Assembly (NCBI GenBank): GCA_033439255.1
Contig: CM065888.1
Coordinates: 186,001 to 250,000, forward strand
Direction of reading: 5' to 3'
Source: Hericium rajendrae
Lineage: Eukaryota; Basidiomycota; Agaricomycetes; Russulales; Hericiaceae
DNA: 64,000 nucleotides
Shown: one piece after another, positions 1 to 11,608 of the stretch
Numbering within the stretch: the stretch's first letter is position 1
Layout: every line of letters starts with the position of its first letter
The notes under the pieces: generated by a model
Seen by the model: only the letters and a program-made list of their open reading frames with translations
Databases searched by the model: none
Told to the model about the DNA's origin: nothing
Made by a program: the position numbers and the translations under genes

Positions 1-13
1 ACTATGACATACT

Positions 14-250
14 GTCGAGCAGATCCAGAACCACCACTCTCTGGTCTACAAAGAAGAGGAGCGCGAGATCTTGCCGACGCTCGAGGCACATCCTTAGCGT
101 TTTCTATACGATTCCCTGCTGATATTCTTCGTGATATTGGACATCATACCTTATTCCCCGCTCTCTCGCGGACTTTTGACTCGTCCGCTTGGCGAAGAGA
201 TCCTACGGGTCGGTGGGTTTCTTCGAAGACATGACACCTTTTTGGTCTAG
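14..250 (+). pseudogene. Aldo-keto reductase (aryl-alcohol dehydrogenase-like) fragment
   Basis: Two pieces of an NADP-dependent aldo-keto reductase can be read. The first (about 17-107) gives QIQNHHSLVYKEEEREILP, like the QNHYNLIYREEEREMFPTL stretch of fungal aryl-alcohol dehydrogenases. The second (about 172-250) gives DIIPYSPLSRGLLTRPLGEE, like the IPWSPLARG motif that follows it in the family. The join between them does not look like a clean intron, and an in-frame TAG lies between. The second piece stops at 248-250, well short of the roughly 130 residues the family normally has after this motif. The 5' part lies outside the window or is lost. I read this as a truncated relic. A live gene with an unusual 3' end is less likely. 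Confidence 0.6.
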
Positions 251-358
251 ACTAACTTAGATGTATATACCCATCAGCTGGGTGAAAGGCTGTCCTCAAG
301 GTTCGAGCACGCTTGAGATCGTTAATAGGTCTGTAGCGCGCAAATCATGCATAGTCCT

Positions 359-412
359 CAGCTGGAGGCGGGTCTTCGGCTGGAGGCGGATCTTCAGCTA
401 GAGACGGGTCCA
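359..412 (+). repeat. 18-bp tandem repeat, three imperfect units
   Basis: Three consecutive 18-bp units (359-376, 377-394, 395-412) share the core GCTGGAGGCGGxTCTT. If translated they would give a hexapeptide repeat of the form LEAGLR. There is no support that the stretch is coding. Confidence 0.6.
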
Positions 413-900
413 CAGTTCAAGGTAAGTCGTCCGACGAAACCAAGACCTGAATTGATATATCTTCTAGGGTCGCAAAGAAACGTGGCTCGAATATGGCCAA
501 GATCGCTCTCGCATGGGCGTTCGCACGTGTGACGGCATCCACTGGCCTTGAAAACCTGAAGGATCTCATCAGTAAACATCATTAACCATGCGAGAACCAT
601 CTGATGTCTGATCGATGGTGAACACGTCCCTCAAATGCTATCGACGTTGAGCTGAATGTTCGAGGAGACCAAGTATTTGGAAGAGTCGTATGTCCCTCAG
701 GCCATCTTCGGACACGCCTAGAGAAACAAATGCCCGGATGTAAAGCAAGGTCAGAACGGAGTCCTGCTGCAGAATGAATGCTCCGGATCCCGCATAAGCC
801 TTACAATCCATCAAAGCACATGAAATTGTATCTCAATTGGTTGCGAAGGTCAGTGCATCACTCAAGCATTGATTTTCATGGACTTGCTGATGAATCGACG

Positions 901-938
901 TCGTCAATATCTCGAGTCGGCATCGTCAATATCTCGAG
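901..938 (+). repeat. 16-bp motif repeated twice with 22-bp period
   Basis: TCGTCAATATCTCGAG occurs at 901-916 and again at 923-938, separated by six bases. No function is evident. Confidence 0.6.
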
Positions 939-1642
939 GTAAGCCTCAGGTTGCCATTACATCCTGTTTCCGTCCTGTGTTGCGACGCTAGCAGAAACGC
1001 GTTGACCCTTTCTCGTTGTCAAATTCTCAAACATCTCTATCTCTTGGAACCTGTCAAGGTCCACCCGGTGTCTGGAGCTATGTAGGTAAAAATCCGACCG
1101 GGGCAAAACACAAGCGCGATACCCCTGCATTGTAAGTCAGATGTTCAGTCGAGATCATTCAACCTCCTCATGCACATGGTCGACATCAGTTGCGTGCCAG
1201 CATCTTATTCTTTGCAGAAGTTTTTCTTGCTAAGACAGCGACCGGAAAAGCTCGGAGAAAGCGAGGCAACAACGTTTTCAGGGTATCATCAGTCCGCTTT
1301 AACGCCGCACCTTGTTCATGTCGTTGCTTTGCTGCACTTCGACGGCAGAGGATGCTCAAGGTTCGTGCTTAGCAGTGGCTGCTACGAGTGCTGACGAGAC
1401 TGGCCTGTTTTCTTGCGCCAGATTATCATATCGTTCCTGGGCCGATGTGTTTAGAAGACGCCAACCAGCGCCAACCTCCTCCAATTTAAGGCACTGACTT
1501 GACGAACGTGCGTCGACGTATGTCTCAATTTTCCGCTCATGGAAGCCTCTGTCACTACGTGAGAGTTGAAACGTTGGTATGGCGTGCTGTAAACCGGTGC
1601 TACCACATGCTATGGTACACGGATCTGCTCTTGGTTGAGTAG

Positions 1643-1648
1643 TATAAA
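1643..1648 (+). promoter_or_regulatory. TATA box of the phytase-like gene
   Basis: TATAAA lies about 40 nt before the ATG at 1685, in an otherwise gene-free stretch. This short distance implies a short 5' leader. Confidence 0.5.
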
Positions 1649-1684
1649 TGGAGCAGTGCATAATAATACTCTGCGTAGGGCATC

Positions 1685-3631
1685 ATGTTCTTCAGTGTCC
1701 TTGCGCTTCAGCTTTTGGCTTTCCAGCCCGCATTCGGCCTGCCTTTGGTCTGTAGAGATGCGGAGCCTGATCCTTCCCAGGCGGTGTCCGTCAATTTGGA
1801 CGGAAAGACGTTTGTCAATAAGGTTCGTCATATATCTGTCGGTGCTTATTGATATCTCAACATGTTATCTCTATAGGGTCTTGTGGCATTTGGCCTCATT
1901 CCATCCAATGCTACGGAGTCTACAGGTGCTTATCACCGTTCTGTTGATGGCTTAATCTGTTAGACTCATCAGTTGTTCGATAGGTGACACGATCGGGGGG
2001 ATCGGCAGTGCCATCGCTCTAAAATCGTTCAGCGATGACGGATCTGGTGCATTCACTGGTACTCTGATCGTTCAACCCGACCGAGGATTCAACGTGTGCG
2101 TTTGATCTCAATACATCTCCTTTTAAAGAGGCCTGATTGCCCACTACAGCGACGGCACAATCGACTACCAAGGTCGCCAGCACGCGATCGACTTCGTCTT
2201 GTCTCCCTATTATGGCACTTCGGACTTGTCTTTCGCAGACGCTCAAAAGACGCTTCAATTGACGTACAAGAGTACAGTGCTCTACAAGGACAGGAACAAT
2301 GCCAAAACCACTGGTCTGGACGCAGGCGGTGTCCGTCCTGCACAGTCGGGTTTCCCTAGCATCGCCGATGCTGATCCAGAGATGCCCATCCCAAGCGAGA
2401 GCGACAACCGGCTTACTTTGGACCTTGAGGGATTGGTCCTGAACGCTGATGGCTCGTGAGTACTTCGCCTTGCTCTGCATCTATGTTACTGACAGCGTTC
2501 GCGCAGTGCTTGGGTCAGCGATGAGTACGGGCCGTATATTTATCGATTCAGTGCAGAGGGCGATATTTTACAAACCATCCAGCCTCCTGCTGCGATTATC
2601 CCCATGGACAACGATAAAGTGAACTTCACTGGTGACTCCGACCCTGACACCGGACGAGCTGGCAACCATGGTAACCTCGGCATCCTTGACGTCATGTCTA
2701 TGTTGGTACTGAAGGCGGTCCCATTGCATAGGATTTGAAGGTCTTACGGTCAACGCCGACGGAACAGCGCTTTATGCTCTTCTGCAGGCTGCGACAATCC
2801 AAGACGGGGGCGACAAGAAGAAAAATGAGCGGTACACGCGCCTTCTGGAATATGACATCTCCGATCCTACCAACGAACGTCCTGCTCTTACCGGAGAGTG
2901 GGTGGTCCCGCTCCCGCTCGATAGCGATGATAAAACCTTAGCGGCAAGCGAGCTGCATTTCGTCGCTGAGAACACATTCCTCGTCCTCTCTCGCGACGGT
3001 AACGGGCACGGAGGTGACGACGCTAAAGTGGAGTACAAGTAAGTTGCAATCTCTTTGTCTTCCTACTTCCTTCGTTTGTACTGATTCACTCGTGTGACGA
3101 AGGCAGGCAGATCTTATCTCGCTGGTCGGCGCTACCGATATCTCTAACAGCAAATTCGACGATCCCTCAAACCCGGTCGCCAAGAAGGGTGATTTGGACA
3201 AGGACGTCGACCCTGCGACATATGTGAGTTTCGTCGACTATGTCGATAAAACTCAGCTCGCTCGCTTTGGCTTGCACAATGGTCAGTTGTCGATCCTTTC
3301 CTTTGCAGTTCATCTCTTTTAATATGACTCAATCCAGGTAAACCTGATGACCAAACTCTGATTAACGCCAAATGGGAGTCTCTCGCCTTGGCCCCAGCGT
3401 CTGACCCTGATTTCCCAGATGACTACTTCCTCTTCACTGCGGTGCGTTGTGCATCATCTATCGGCAAATTCCCCTGGCTGATCAGTCGTGATGCTCTTCT
3501 ATCAGTCTGACAACGACTTCATAAGCACGCAAGGAATAGCTCTCGGACAACCCTTCAACGCTGGCGAGGATGTCGACAATCAGTTCTTGGTGTTCAGGGT
3601 GACCTTGCCAGGCGCCCAGGTGAACATCTAG
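1685..3631 (+). CDS. Secreted phytase-like / esterase-like protein
   Basis: Spliced from several exons with short introns. The N-terminus is a signal peptide (MFFSVLALQLLAFQPAFG) followed by a short Arg/Glu-containing stretch. The mature part resembles the 'esterase-like activity of phytase' family, a beta-propeller-like fold. Readable blocks in order are GGIGSAIALKSF, VQPDRGFNV, LDLEGLVLNADGS, SDEYGPYIYRF, HGFEGLTVNADGTALYAL, ELHFVAENTFLVLSRDGNGHG and YFLFTASDNDFISTQG. The start at 1685 is chosen because it opens the signal peptide and has a TATA box 40 nt upstream; the stop is at 3629-3631. The protein is expected to be exported. Phosphatase or esterase activity is inferred from the family name only. 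The gene looks intact. Confidence 0.88.
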
Positions 3632-5135
3632 GGATAAGGGCGGCATCAAATCCTTCGCCACACTTCGTCATCGACGCGAAGGCGGGAGTTCGTGTATGGC
3701 AATCATAGGTGCAATGCCCATATGGGGGTGGCGCCATGTGCACGACTCTGCCTGACGTAGCGGCCAATGTTGTCTATCACCACGATGGCCTGTGTTGATA
3801 TGCCAACAATTTAGGAATGCTCGATAGGAGCTAATCAATAAAATCTATCAGAAAGTACTGTAAGTCATCAACGTGTCAGAGATAACGCTGTAAGTACCAT
3901 TCAAACCCTTACGTTCAAGAATGGCCCAGTCTGGTCCAGTTTAGCTGGAACACAGGTGCGTTATCTATGGCTGGCCCCATCGTCGGTCATAGGTCGCCGC
4001 ACAAGAAGCTCGAGGTCTTCAGCCGTCTTCAAATCGCGCAGTATACCCATTGAAGTGACCTGTTCTAGAACCAAGGGAGCCAAGAGTTGCTGCAAACTCC
4101 TGTTTTGCATCGCGCCTTCGTGCCTAGCTGACATTTGATAGAAATATGCGACAGATATGGAGCATACATGTGGACACGGGATCCAGGGTGGGCTGGGTGC
4201 GATCATGGCCCCTCCCACGTCGCATTTTGTGGTGATCCGTTGACCGCGATCTAGGTATGTAATGCCTCGCGCCTTTTCTCTGCTCCCAGCATCGGACGCC
4301 CGGCGTAGCCGCTACCAGTGATATCACTTCCATTGTCGTTTATGAGTATGGGAAGATAGAAGCGCGAGAGAGCGGCCTGTAGCGGCGCCCATGCAAGCCG
4401 CAATACGTCTATTCCGAAGGATATATGTGGTCCATCCGACGCCATGTCAATGACGCACAAAGCTTCCTCGGAAGTGCCATGCCCCGCGTGGATACTTTAA
4501 TTCGGCCTCTGCATCTCCGGAGAACAGTGAAGTCATACATCGGCCATCGCTCATGTGCATGTTCTAGGTCTCCCGGATCCTGCAGATTACAGTAGATGTT
4601 TCGTTGGCGCTCGTCTGCTGTATACATGTCAGCGCCCATAAGCGAACCTGAGCTTTGGACCGCGTGGTTGCTCTTCGGGTGCCTTGCTCTAATCAGTCTT
4701 GGCTATGGAGTTTGTGGCAGATAACATAGCTTCGATTCGTTGATGCAAGTACGTGGAGGGATAAAATACATTGTTATACATTTGTCAGGCTGATACAAAT
4801 GAGCGGTGGGATGGGGGCATTTGGAGCGAAGACGCTAACGAAAAAGTCCCAGTATCAGCAGTCAAAATGTCTACCAAACTGAAGGCAAACGAGTGGATAG
4901 AATTCAAACGACAGAAACCAATGCAAGCGATTGGAGTCAATAGTACAGTACAGTCAAGCGCGACGCGACTCGGGAGCGATGGAGAGATCATTGGATATAT
5001 TATAGCTCTGGGTAACAACACATGCGGGGTAACGCGGTAACCAGTTAGAAAGACACAAGCAAGCGGCAAGCCCAGTATAACACAGCACAACTACCTACCT
5101 ACAAACACAATATGTCCTGACAACTCAACAGTCGC
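3632..5135. other. Intergenic region with an unassigned coding-like stretch
   Basis: No gene can be named here. On the minus strand between about 4640 and 3961, three frames read like broken exons: WPMYDFTVLRRCRGRIKVST, SFGIDVLRLAWAPLQAALSRF and SLQQLLAPLVLEQVTSMGIL. They have ordinary protein composition but no family I recognise. They could be a decayed gene or an intron-rich one. The rest (4640-5135) is the 3' flank of the peptide transporter. Confidence 0.3.
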
Positions 5136-7617
5136 TTACTCTTCGTAATGGCCCTCCTGAATCAGGTTGAGCTCGTCCTCCTCGGCGTCGAGGTGACGGA
5201 ACGAGAACCAGAAGCCGAAGCCACCGATGAACGCAAGGACAGCGAAGATGCCGTAGTTCCATACAAGCAGCGGGTCGGCAGAGACAGCTGGAAAGATGTT
5301 GTAAGTATCTGCTCGCAGATACAGCAACACAGAAGTGAACTCACAGACGAAGGCCTCTGAGATGGCATTGGCGATGGCACTGGTGAAGAGGAAGACGGCC
5401 ATGACCAAAGAACGCATGTTCTTCGGCGCCTTGGTGAAGGCGTACTCGAGACCAGTGATGGACGCGAGAATCTCAGAGAAGGCGATGAGAACGTAAGAAC
5501 CGGTCTGGATCCATACGTTGAGGTCGGAAACGACGACATTGCCCGCATCATCCAAGCAGGTGCCGACGTAGTAACCGCAAGGGTTGCGCTATGAACATAT
5601 GATCAGAAATGATGTCAAGCGCGAGCCGCGTACAGCACGACGCACCTTGTAGATGTAGTGCTGTACAACGGCGGCCCAAATCATGGCGGCCGACGCAGTG
5701 AAGAAACCGGCAGTGATCTTTTTGATGGGTGTGAAGTTGATGCCGATCTTGCGGAAGAAGGGGTACAGGAGGATATCGAAGATCGGGATGAAGATGATGA
5801 GGGCGAAGGGATCGAGGTTGTTTATAACGTCATTGGGGACACCGTTCGTGATCATGGTCGCGGCCTGCGAAGTCAAGTTGTTGATGATCTGGTTGTACGC
5901 AAGCCCTGCATTCGCCGTCAGCGTCCACTCAACTTACAGATGCACGAGGATCGACTCACAGTAGATAGGGTACCAGACGAACACAGCGCAGGCCTTGAAG
6001 CCCCTGCGAAGCTCATCAACCCAGACGTCGTCGAAGGTCATCCAGCGCGGCTTGGCGACGCCGCCCTCCTTCTCCGCGGCAACAACTCTGCTGGGCTTAA
6101 CGTTCTCCCAGAAGTCGGCGGCGGTCATGTTCTTCCAAAACCTGATGGGATTCCACGAGGCTCTGCCGCGGGCGGCGAAGCGCCATGTACGGAGGGCCTT
6201 CCCAAGCACGGAACCCTGTGGGGGCGAGCGGACGTAACGGTTGCGACCTCCCAACAGGACAAGGGGGCACAGAAGGAAGACGGCCGTGGGCAGTGTGTAC
6301 GCGAGGTAGAAGCCAACGTACTAAAGAGTGATATGTGAGCTCGTAGCAAAAGAGCCAAGAACGGCGGAAGTACCTTCTCAGCGAAAGTCATGGTAATCTG
6401 CCCAACCAACGCACCGACGTTGATGAAGAAGTAGAAATACTGTATAGACGCGTCGATGAACATTTTCTGCCCTCCTAAGATGAAATCAACACACCATGTA
6501 GATTCTTGCGGTGGTCAATGTGGGATCAACGAGTACCCTTTCACCTTTCGTTGTCTCAGTAACGAATGGCCTCGTCCGCTTCTGTTGCTCAGCAACAAGA
6601 GGGGAGATGTTACTCTTGAAACCACCGGTGCCAAGACCCATAATGACGATCGCAACGCAGAGAGCAGCCAGCGAGCCATCTCTGTGGACGACGACAGGAG
6701 GGATGGCAGAGATGATGAGGATCAAATGGCCAACGAGTGTAATTCCGACAGAGATACAAATCGTCTTGAAACGACCCCATTTTGTGTCGGCGAACCAAGC
6801 ACCAAGAAGGGGAGTAATGTAGCACCTGAATGAGTGGCAGCGTCAACATTCCTGCAATACTCGATTACGGCGAATCATGCTTATCAGAACACAAAAAAAA
6901 ATTACGGTTGACAGCTCGCACGCGTGCGTCGAGGAAAAGAGGGAAAACCGAGAACAAGAAATTTCCTGTTACTCACCAGAAGCTGTTGAATGTGGTCAGA
7001 CCAGTAGACACACGCTGTCCCATGTTAAGAGCACCCGATTGACCATCGGCACCACCAGCGCCGGTATTAGAACCGGGAGGCAATGGCTGCTGGATGAAGT
7101 TGACCTATATTGCATGCGATGGATGAGTTGACAGCTCGTTGATGGAATCGCATCCAGAAAACTTACGAAGACGATGGTACTCCCTGAGAACAGCAAAGCA
7201 AGAATTAAGTGACAGGCGAGACGAGAAGTCGCAAACTGGTCATACCATAGAACTGTTGAAGGTAAAGAAGTCAGGAATATCCGAATAATAAACGATTCAA
7301 ATACTCACAGAGAACCGCTCAGCCAACTCCACGAATGCGATCACTGGACCACAAGACCATCAGATATGATCAAATGAGATGGAAATGCACTCACTGTACG
7401 TGCTCCACATAATGGCATCGGGAACATGCCTGAGGGTGTGAACCTCCTCCAGTGTGGGGGCAGAAAGGCCCTCGTAGGGGTCGATTCCATCATGGGAGCC
7501 ATTTGTGCTCTGGAAATCGCCGGATTGCTTCTCGTCTGAGAGAACGGCATCCTCGTGCTTATGGACATCGACCTCAGCGGCGGCGGCGTAGAACCCGTCG
7601 TCTGCTTGCTTGTCCAT
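5136..7617 (-). CDS. PTR2: Proton-coupled oligopeptide transporter (POT/PTR2 family)
   Basis: Imports di- and tripeptides with protons across the plasma membrane. The protein begins MDKQADDGFYAAAAEVDVHK with a long acidic cytosolic N-terminus, as in fungal PTR2. It then reads PTR-family blocks: FVELAERFSYYG-like start of TM1, LNMGQRVSTGLTTFN, PLLGAWFADTKWGRFKTI (the conserved TM2-3 loop), IVIMGLGTGGFKSNISPLVAEQ, a central FYFFINVGALVG matching the FYxxINxGxL signature, FIPIFDILLYPFFRKIG, IQTGSYVLIAFSEILASITGLEYAFTKAP (split here for length) and NAISEAFV. It ends in an acidic tail, IQEGHYEE. The coding region is broken by about ten short introns. The start at 7617 sits in a good context (ttcaccATGGA); an in-frame upstream reading begins with non-ATG codons. 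Length and motifs fit an intact transporter. Confidence 0.93.
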
Positions 7618-9627
7618 GGTGAACGAGGGAAGCGGGGAGGAAGGGTTCACGGCGGGCGGGATTGGGGAGGGACGTACGAGCGTGAGCATCTGGACGGCTT
7701 CTTTTCTTATAAGTTATATCAATTTGCGTTCCATGTGCTCCTCCTCCCCATCACCTTCCTTTTCCGGCGTCCCTTCCTGCTCCCTTCTGCCAAGCTGTCC
7801 ACCTTTTTGCCCAGATCTGTTGCCAAACGCCCAGGCAACATGGCCTGCTTATCGCACGCCTTGCATACGAAGTTACGAAGCAGATTGTAATGTGGCTCTG
7901 CTTAGAGAAGCCGCGATTCCACGGCCCTGGGCCAATCGCAAGGACTAGTCTTGTGACTACCCCACTTCCGCATGATCCTGGCTGTCATAGACATATGTGG
8001 TAGTCTACTCACCATCCTGTTGCCTACTCTTTGCACCTAATGACACCAAAAGTTCCGGTACATACAGAAGGCCGATTTCATTAGGTCTCAATCCCCATCG
8101 TATCCGTGGCCACTAGCTGCAGAACCAATCCTCAGTTGCATGTTACGGGGAATGAGCGATGAAACTCACTATGATCGGAGAACCGGCGGTTTGTGTTCCT
8201 GCTTGGAAGGTAAATTCAATCAAGCGAACAAATTTTCTCGGGTGACCCAGAATTGTCCGGAGAGTGCCCGGGCGCCGGGAGACCGTCACCGCTGTATCAG
8301 GCGCCATGCTATCTGTGCACCATGTGTCGACCAGTGTCGGCTGAGTCCGGCCTTGAAAATTGCTGCATCACTGTCGGTCAGATACGCTAGTGTACAGCAA
8401 GCTTAGAATGTGGTAATAGCAACTAGACAGGCATCGTAGGCGGGCAACGACCTCGCCGTGGCTGATAACGGAGGAAGTTATTTTGGTTGAACATGCCGTT
8501 ACCAAGGGCGCGGAGTGCGTGCCCAGCCCTGACCCCGCAATGATGGACAGAATTTCAAAAAAAGAGCAAGATTGCGCACAACTCGCGTGACCACAGCGCT
8601 CACCAGATCTCAGATCTCGCCGCCAGATCTGGGAGGACCTCTCCACATGGGGCATATCAGGGACCTCATTTCGGCCAGAAACTAACAGAAAGTCATTTCG
8701 AAATTAGTCCGCACGAAGTTGTTGATCCCACCTGCGCTATTCTTGTTCAGCGTTCTCGATGCATGTGCACGCTATACCTTGTGCTGGTGTCCACGTATGC
8801 GGATTTCTCGAGCGAAAATCCGTCTTCTATGTATTTGAAAAAATGTGCTAGCTTTCTAGTCACCGGTTCGTCTGTTTTCCCTGTTTTCGGATGGCGCGTC
8901 GATCGTGTTTGATACCCGCCGCGCGCGTCGGCCGTCAGCACAACGATATACTCGCTGGCCACTAGCAGAGGGTGCACGTATTTCGACGACGAGTCAGCAT
9001 AGCGATCTGCTGGTCGATCACTACGAAGACATCTAGCTTCGAGGAATGTCAGCCGCCTAGTAATTTTGTGCAGTTCATGTAGCAGCAGTGGGCAAGAAAC
9101 AAGCTTTCGAACGGTTGCCTTCGTGTCTCCTTGTAGAAGCCTATTATTCCACGAGGTCCAACCAGCATGAGTCTCATCTTCACAACTGTTAACCGTCGTG
9201 ATCCACCTGACGGTAGACGCATCCCTAGCCTTATTTTAGCTCAACTGACGCGTGTCCGCGTGCTCGAGAACGCTGCAGCCTGAGTCAGCCTCTTCCTCGA
9301 TCATACTTGCAATGTGATCAGCTTCTAAGAAGTATCGTACTCGCAAAGAATCTCTGTCAGTGGGTACGGATCAATGACGCTATACTGAATACAGCTAAAA
9401 CGAGACAGTATGTGAGAGCGATCGTTGGGAAAATATATCGTAGTATCTGCATCCTCGACCGTACTGAACTAAAAAAAACAGCATGCGAAGCAAAAGTCGG
9501 CACATCCGCTATAAAGCGTAAATTATACGTAGTTCAAGGCGCCAAACGCAATCAGACAACAGGATTCGCAAAGAGCATGTCACGAGGGAAACAGACCTTA
9601 CCTCGAACAGTACGCTCGTTTTAATAT
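7618..9627. other. Intergenic region, no supported gene
   Basis: The first 150 bases are the transporter promoter, with an AT-rich TTATAAG stretch on the minus strand near 7706-7723. Beyond that only short frames without recognisable content are seen on either strand. I see nothing else that can be supported. Confidence 0.45.
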
Positions 9628-11268
9628 TTATCGATCAGCCGCACCCCCAGGCCCCAAGACGACTTCCATGTACACGTCTCGAGAAATGGACCACCCTCCA
9701 ACCACCAGATCAATTTCCTGAGGACATTGATGGACGAAACGGATAAAGGCCTTGTGGATCCATGTAGACAAACAGCACCACCATGTCGACGAATAATGAG
9801 TCGCTAGGTTTAAAATGAAGCTCTGGGATGCGAAGGGTGTGCAACGCGGGAAAATCTGTCGCGTGTTTGTACTGCGCACTCCGTGTGATCAGAGCTATTC
9901 CGATCTCGAAGGACAGGGCGCCACAGAGCTCCAGATCTTCAAGAGTGGTGAACTGTTGCAGGATCATGTGCCAACCTTCGGTTTCGAAGCGAAAACGGCT
10001 GGAATCTGTCTCAGACAGAGTGATCCTGAGCATCCTGACACTCGACAAGGACAGATTCTTCAACACCATGCCTATGACTGTGCATTGCTTACACGGCGGC
10101 ATGTACGGGCTGAAATCGAACATAAACGCATGCGGGTCGTCCGTAGCGTCGTTATCTGGGAACGCCCGCATCTTCACCTGCCACGACCCATTGCTGACTT
10201 CGAAGACGATGTCGACGCGGTCGATCGGGGGCGACCGGCGGGATCGATGAACCGCGGTGCAATGTGTGGAATGATTTTGCCATTCGTGTCTGAGACGCCT
10301 AGCCACATCTTTGTGGACGACGGGACCTCTAGATACCGCATGACCACTGCCGAGTATCGCGAGGATGAGCAGAACGACAGCTTCGCCAAGTTTGGGTTGG
10401 GAGCGTCACGAGGCCTTTTGGCAGCATATTGTCTTGCGCACCTGCAGACGAAGGCGGCCCTGGAAAGACGTATCGAATGCGTAAATACTCCAGCTGCGGC
10501 AGGCTCTGGAGCCGCGTCAGCAGCTCGGCCTCCGTGAAACTGAGTTTTACTGGGATGTCAAGGAGGGAGAGATAGAAAGATGGGAGAGCACAGGGAGGCC
10601 ATGCTGATGCTCATCATGGACAAGTCGGGCGAACGCAATTGTGGTGTTTGGCCTGAAAAAAGTTCGTTCGAGAGCATTGAGCGACCAAGGCCCCCAAGAT
10701 CTGTATCCGGCACTGGCTTGAGCGAGTGGATGATGGGTGCAAGCTGCGTCATCGTTTGCGCCAGGGAGCAGACCACCATCCCCGGGCCGTGGAGCTCTAT
10801 GTCCTGGATGTGGTGCATCTGCCGCAATGTGAGCTCAACGGTCTCCTCGTCCGAGGCCGTCAGCACGTAGTTCCAGCCGAAGTTGTAGTATATAGAGAGG
10901 GGCGCCGACCCAGCGCGTTCGAGCATGACTTCTGCGCAGCGCATGGGGTGGAAGACGATGTCGATCCAGAAGCTGCCCGCGCTGAAAGCCGCGGCGCGCC
11001 AGTACCGACAGACGCCCACGATGGTGAGCCAACCGAAAGCGTGATACTGTCGACTTTCGCCGCGATCGATATCAGGGAATGAAAGTTTGAATATCCTCAC
11101 GAGCAGTTCAGGATACAGTCGCAGGATACCACGACCCTGATGCTGTCCGATGAATGACCCACTGGGCCTAGCGTCCGTCGACGGTTCTCCGTTTTTAGAC
11201 TTCGGGAGAACATTCGTCTGGATTTCAGGCATATAAATCTGTCTTCTGCTCCTGGCAACAAAGTCCAT
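9628..11268 (-). pseudogene. F-box/LRR-type protein, probably decayed
   Basis: The 5' part (ATG at 11268) reads an F-box-like region typical of Agaricomycetes: LRLYPELLVRIFKLSFPD, then GVCRYWRAAAFSAGSFW, then MLERAGSAPLSIYYNF. The rest continues as LRR-type text in three different frames: LLDIPVKLSFTEAELLTRL, LAKLSFCSSSRYSAVVMRYL, IDRVDIVFEVSNGSWQVKM and a tail WIHKAFIRFVHQCPQEIDLV. The changes of frame occur near 10563, 10400, 10215 and 9765. They lack convincing GT-AG pairs, so several small indels are more likely than introns. F-box proteins of this type are substrate adaptors of SCF ubiquitin ligases. The intact relative at 51842 shows the normal single-exon layout. Confidence 0.65.
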
Positions 11269-11608
11269 TGAGTACGCCGCAAGACAGGTCTGGAGTCGAA
11301 TTATCAGAATACTTACTCAGGTACGTTGTGACGGTCGCTGAGATGCTGAAGCGCCAGGTTCATGGGTTTACCGCGCCGATCACACGACACGTGGGAAGGT
11401 CCCGTACATCTGCAGTGCATGTGCACCGTCCAGGGACAAAACATCGTATCGCCAGCACGCGCTCCTTGGCTCTTGAGATAATACGGAAGGACCTTAAACA
11501 TACTCGTGCAACATTTAGATAGAGCGTCATGTCATATTCACGGAAACTTCTTGGCGTGCACGACATCTAGATCTGGAGAATCGCCATATTCCCCCACACC
11601 GTGCCTGT

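Larger units (their letters stand above)
251..1642. other. Intergenic region, no supported gene
   Basis: Only short overlapping frames are present, none with recognisable protein features. It holds two very small repeats, listed separately. It ends in the promoter of the downstream secreted protein. Confidence 0.5.

Noticed and set aside
5658-6338. 226-codon frame on the plus strand
   Set aside because: It is antisense to the peptide transporter exons, whose motifs are clear. Composition is biased as expected for a shadow frame.
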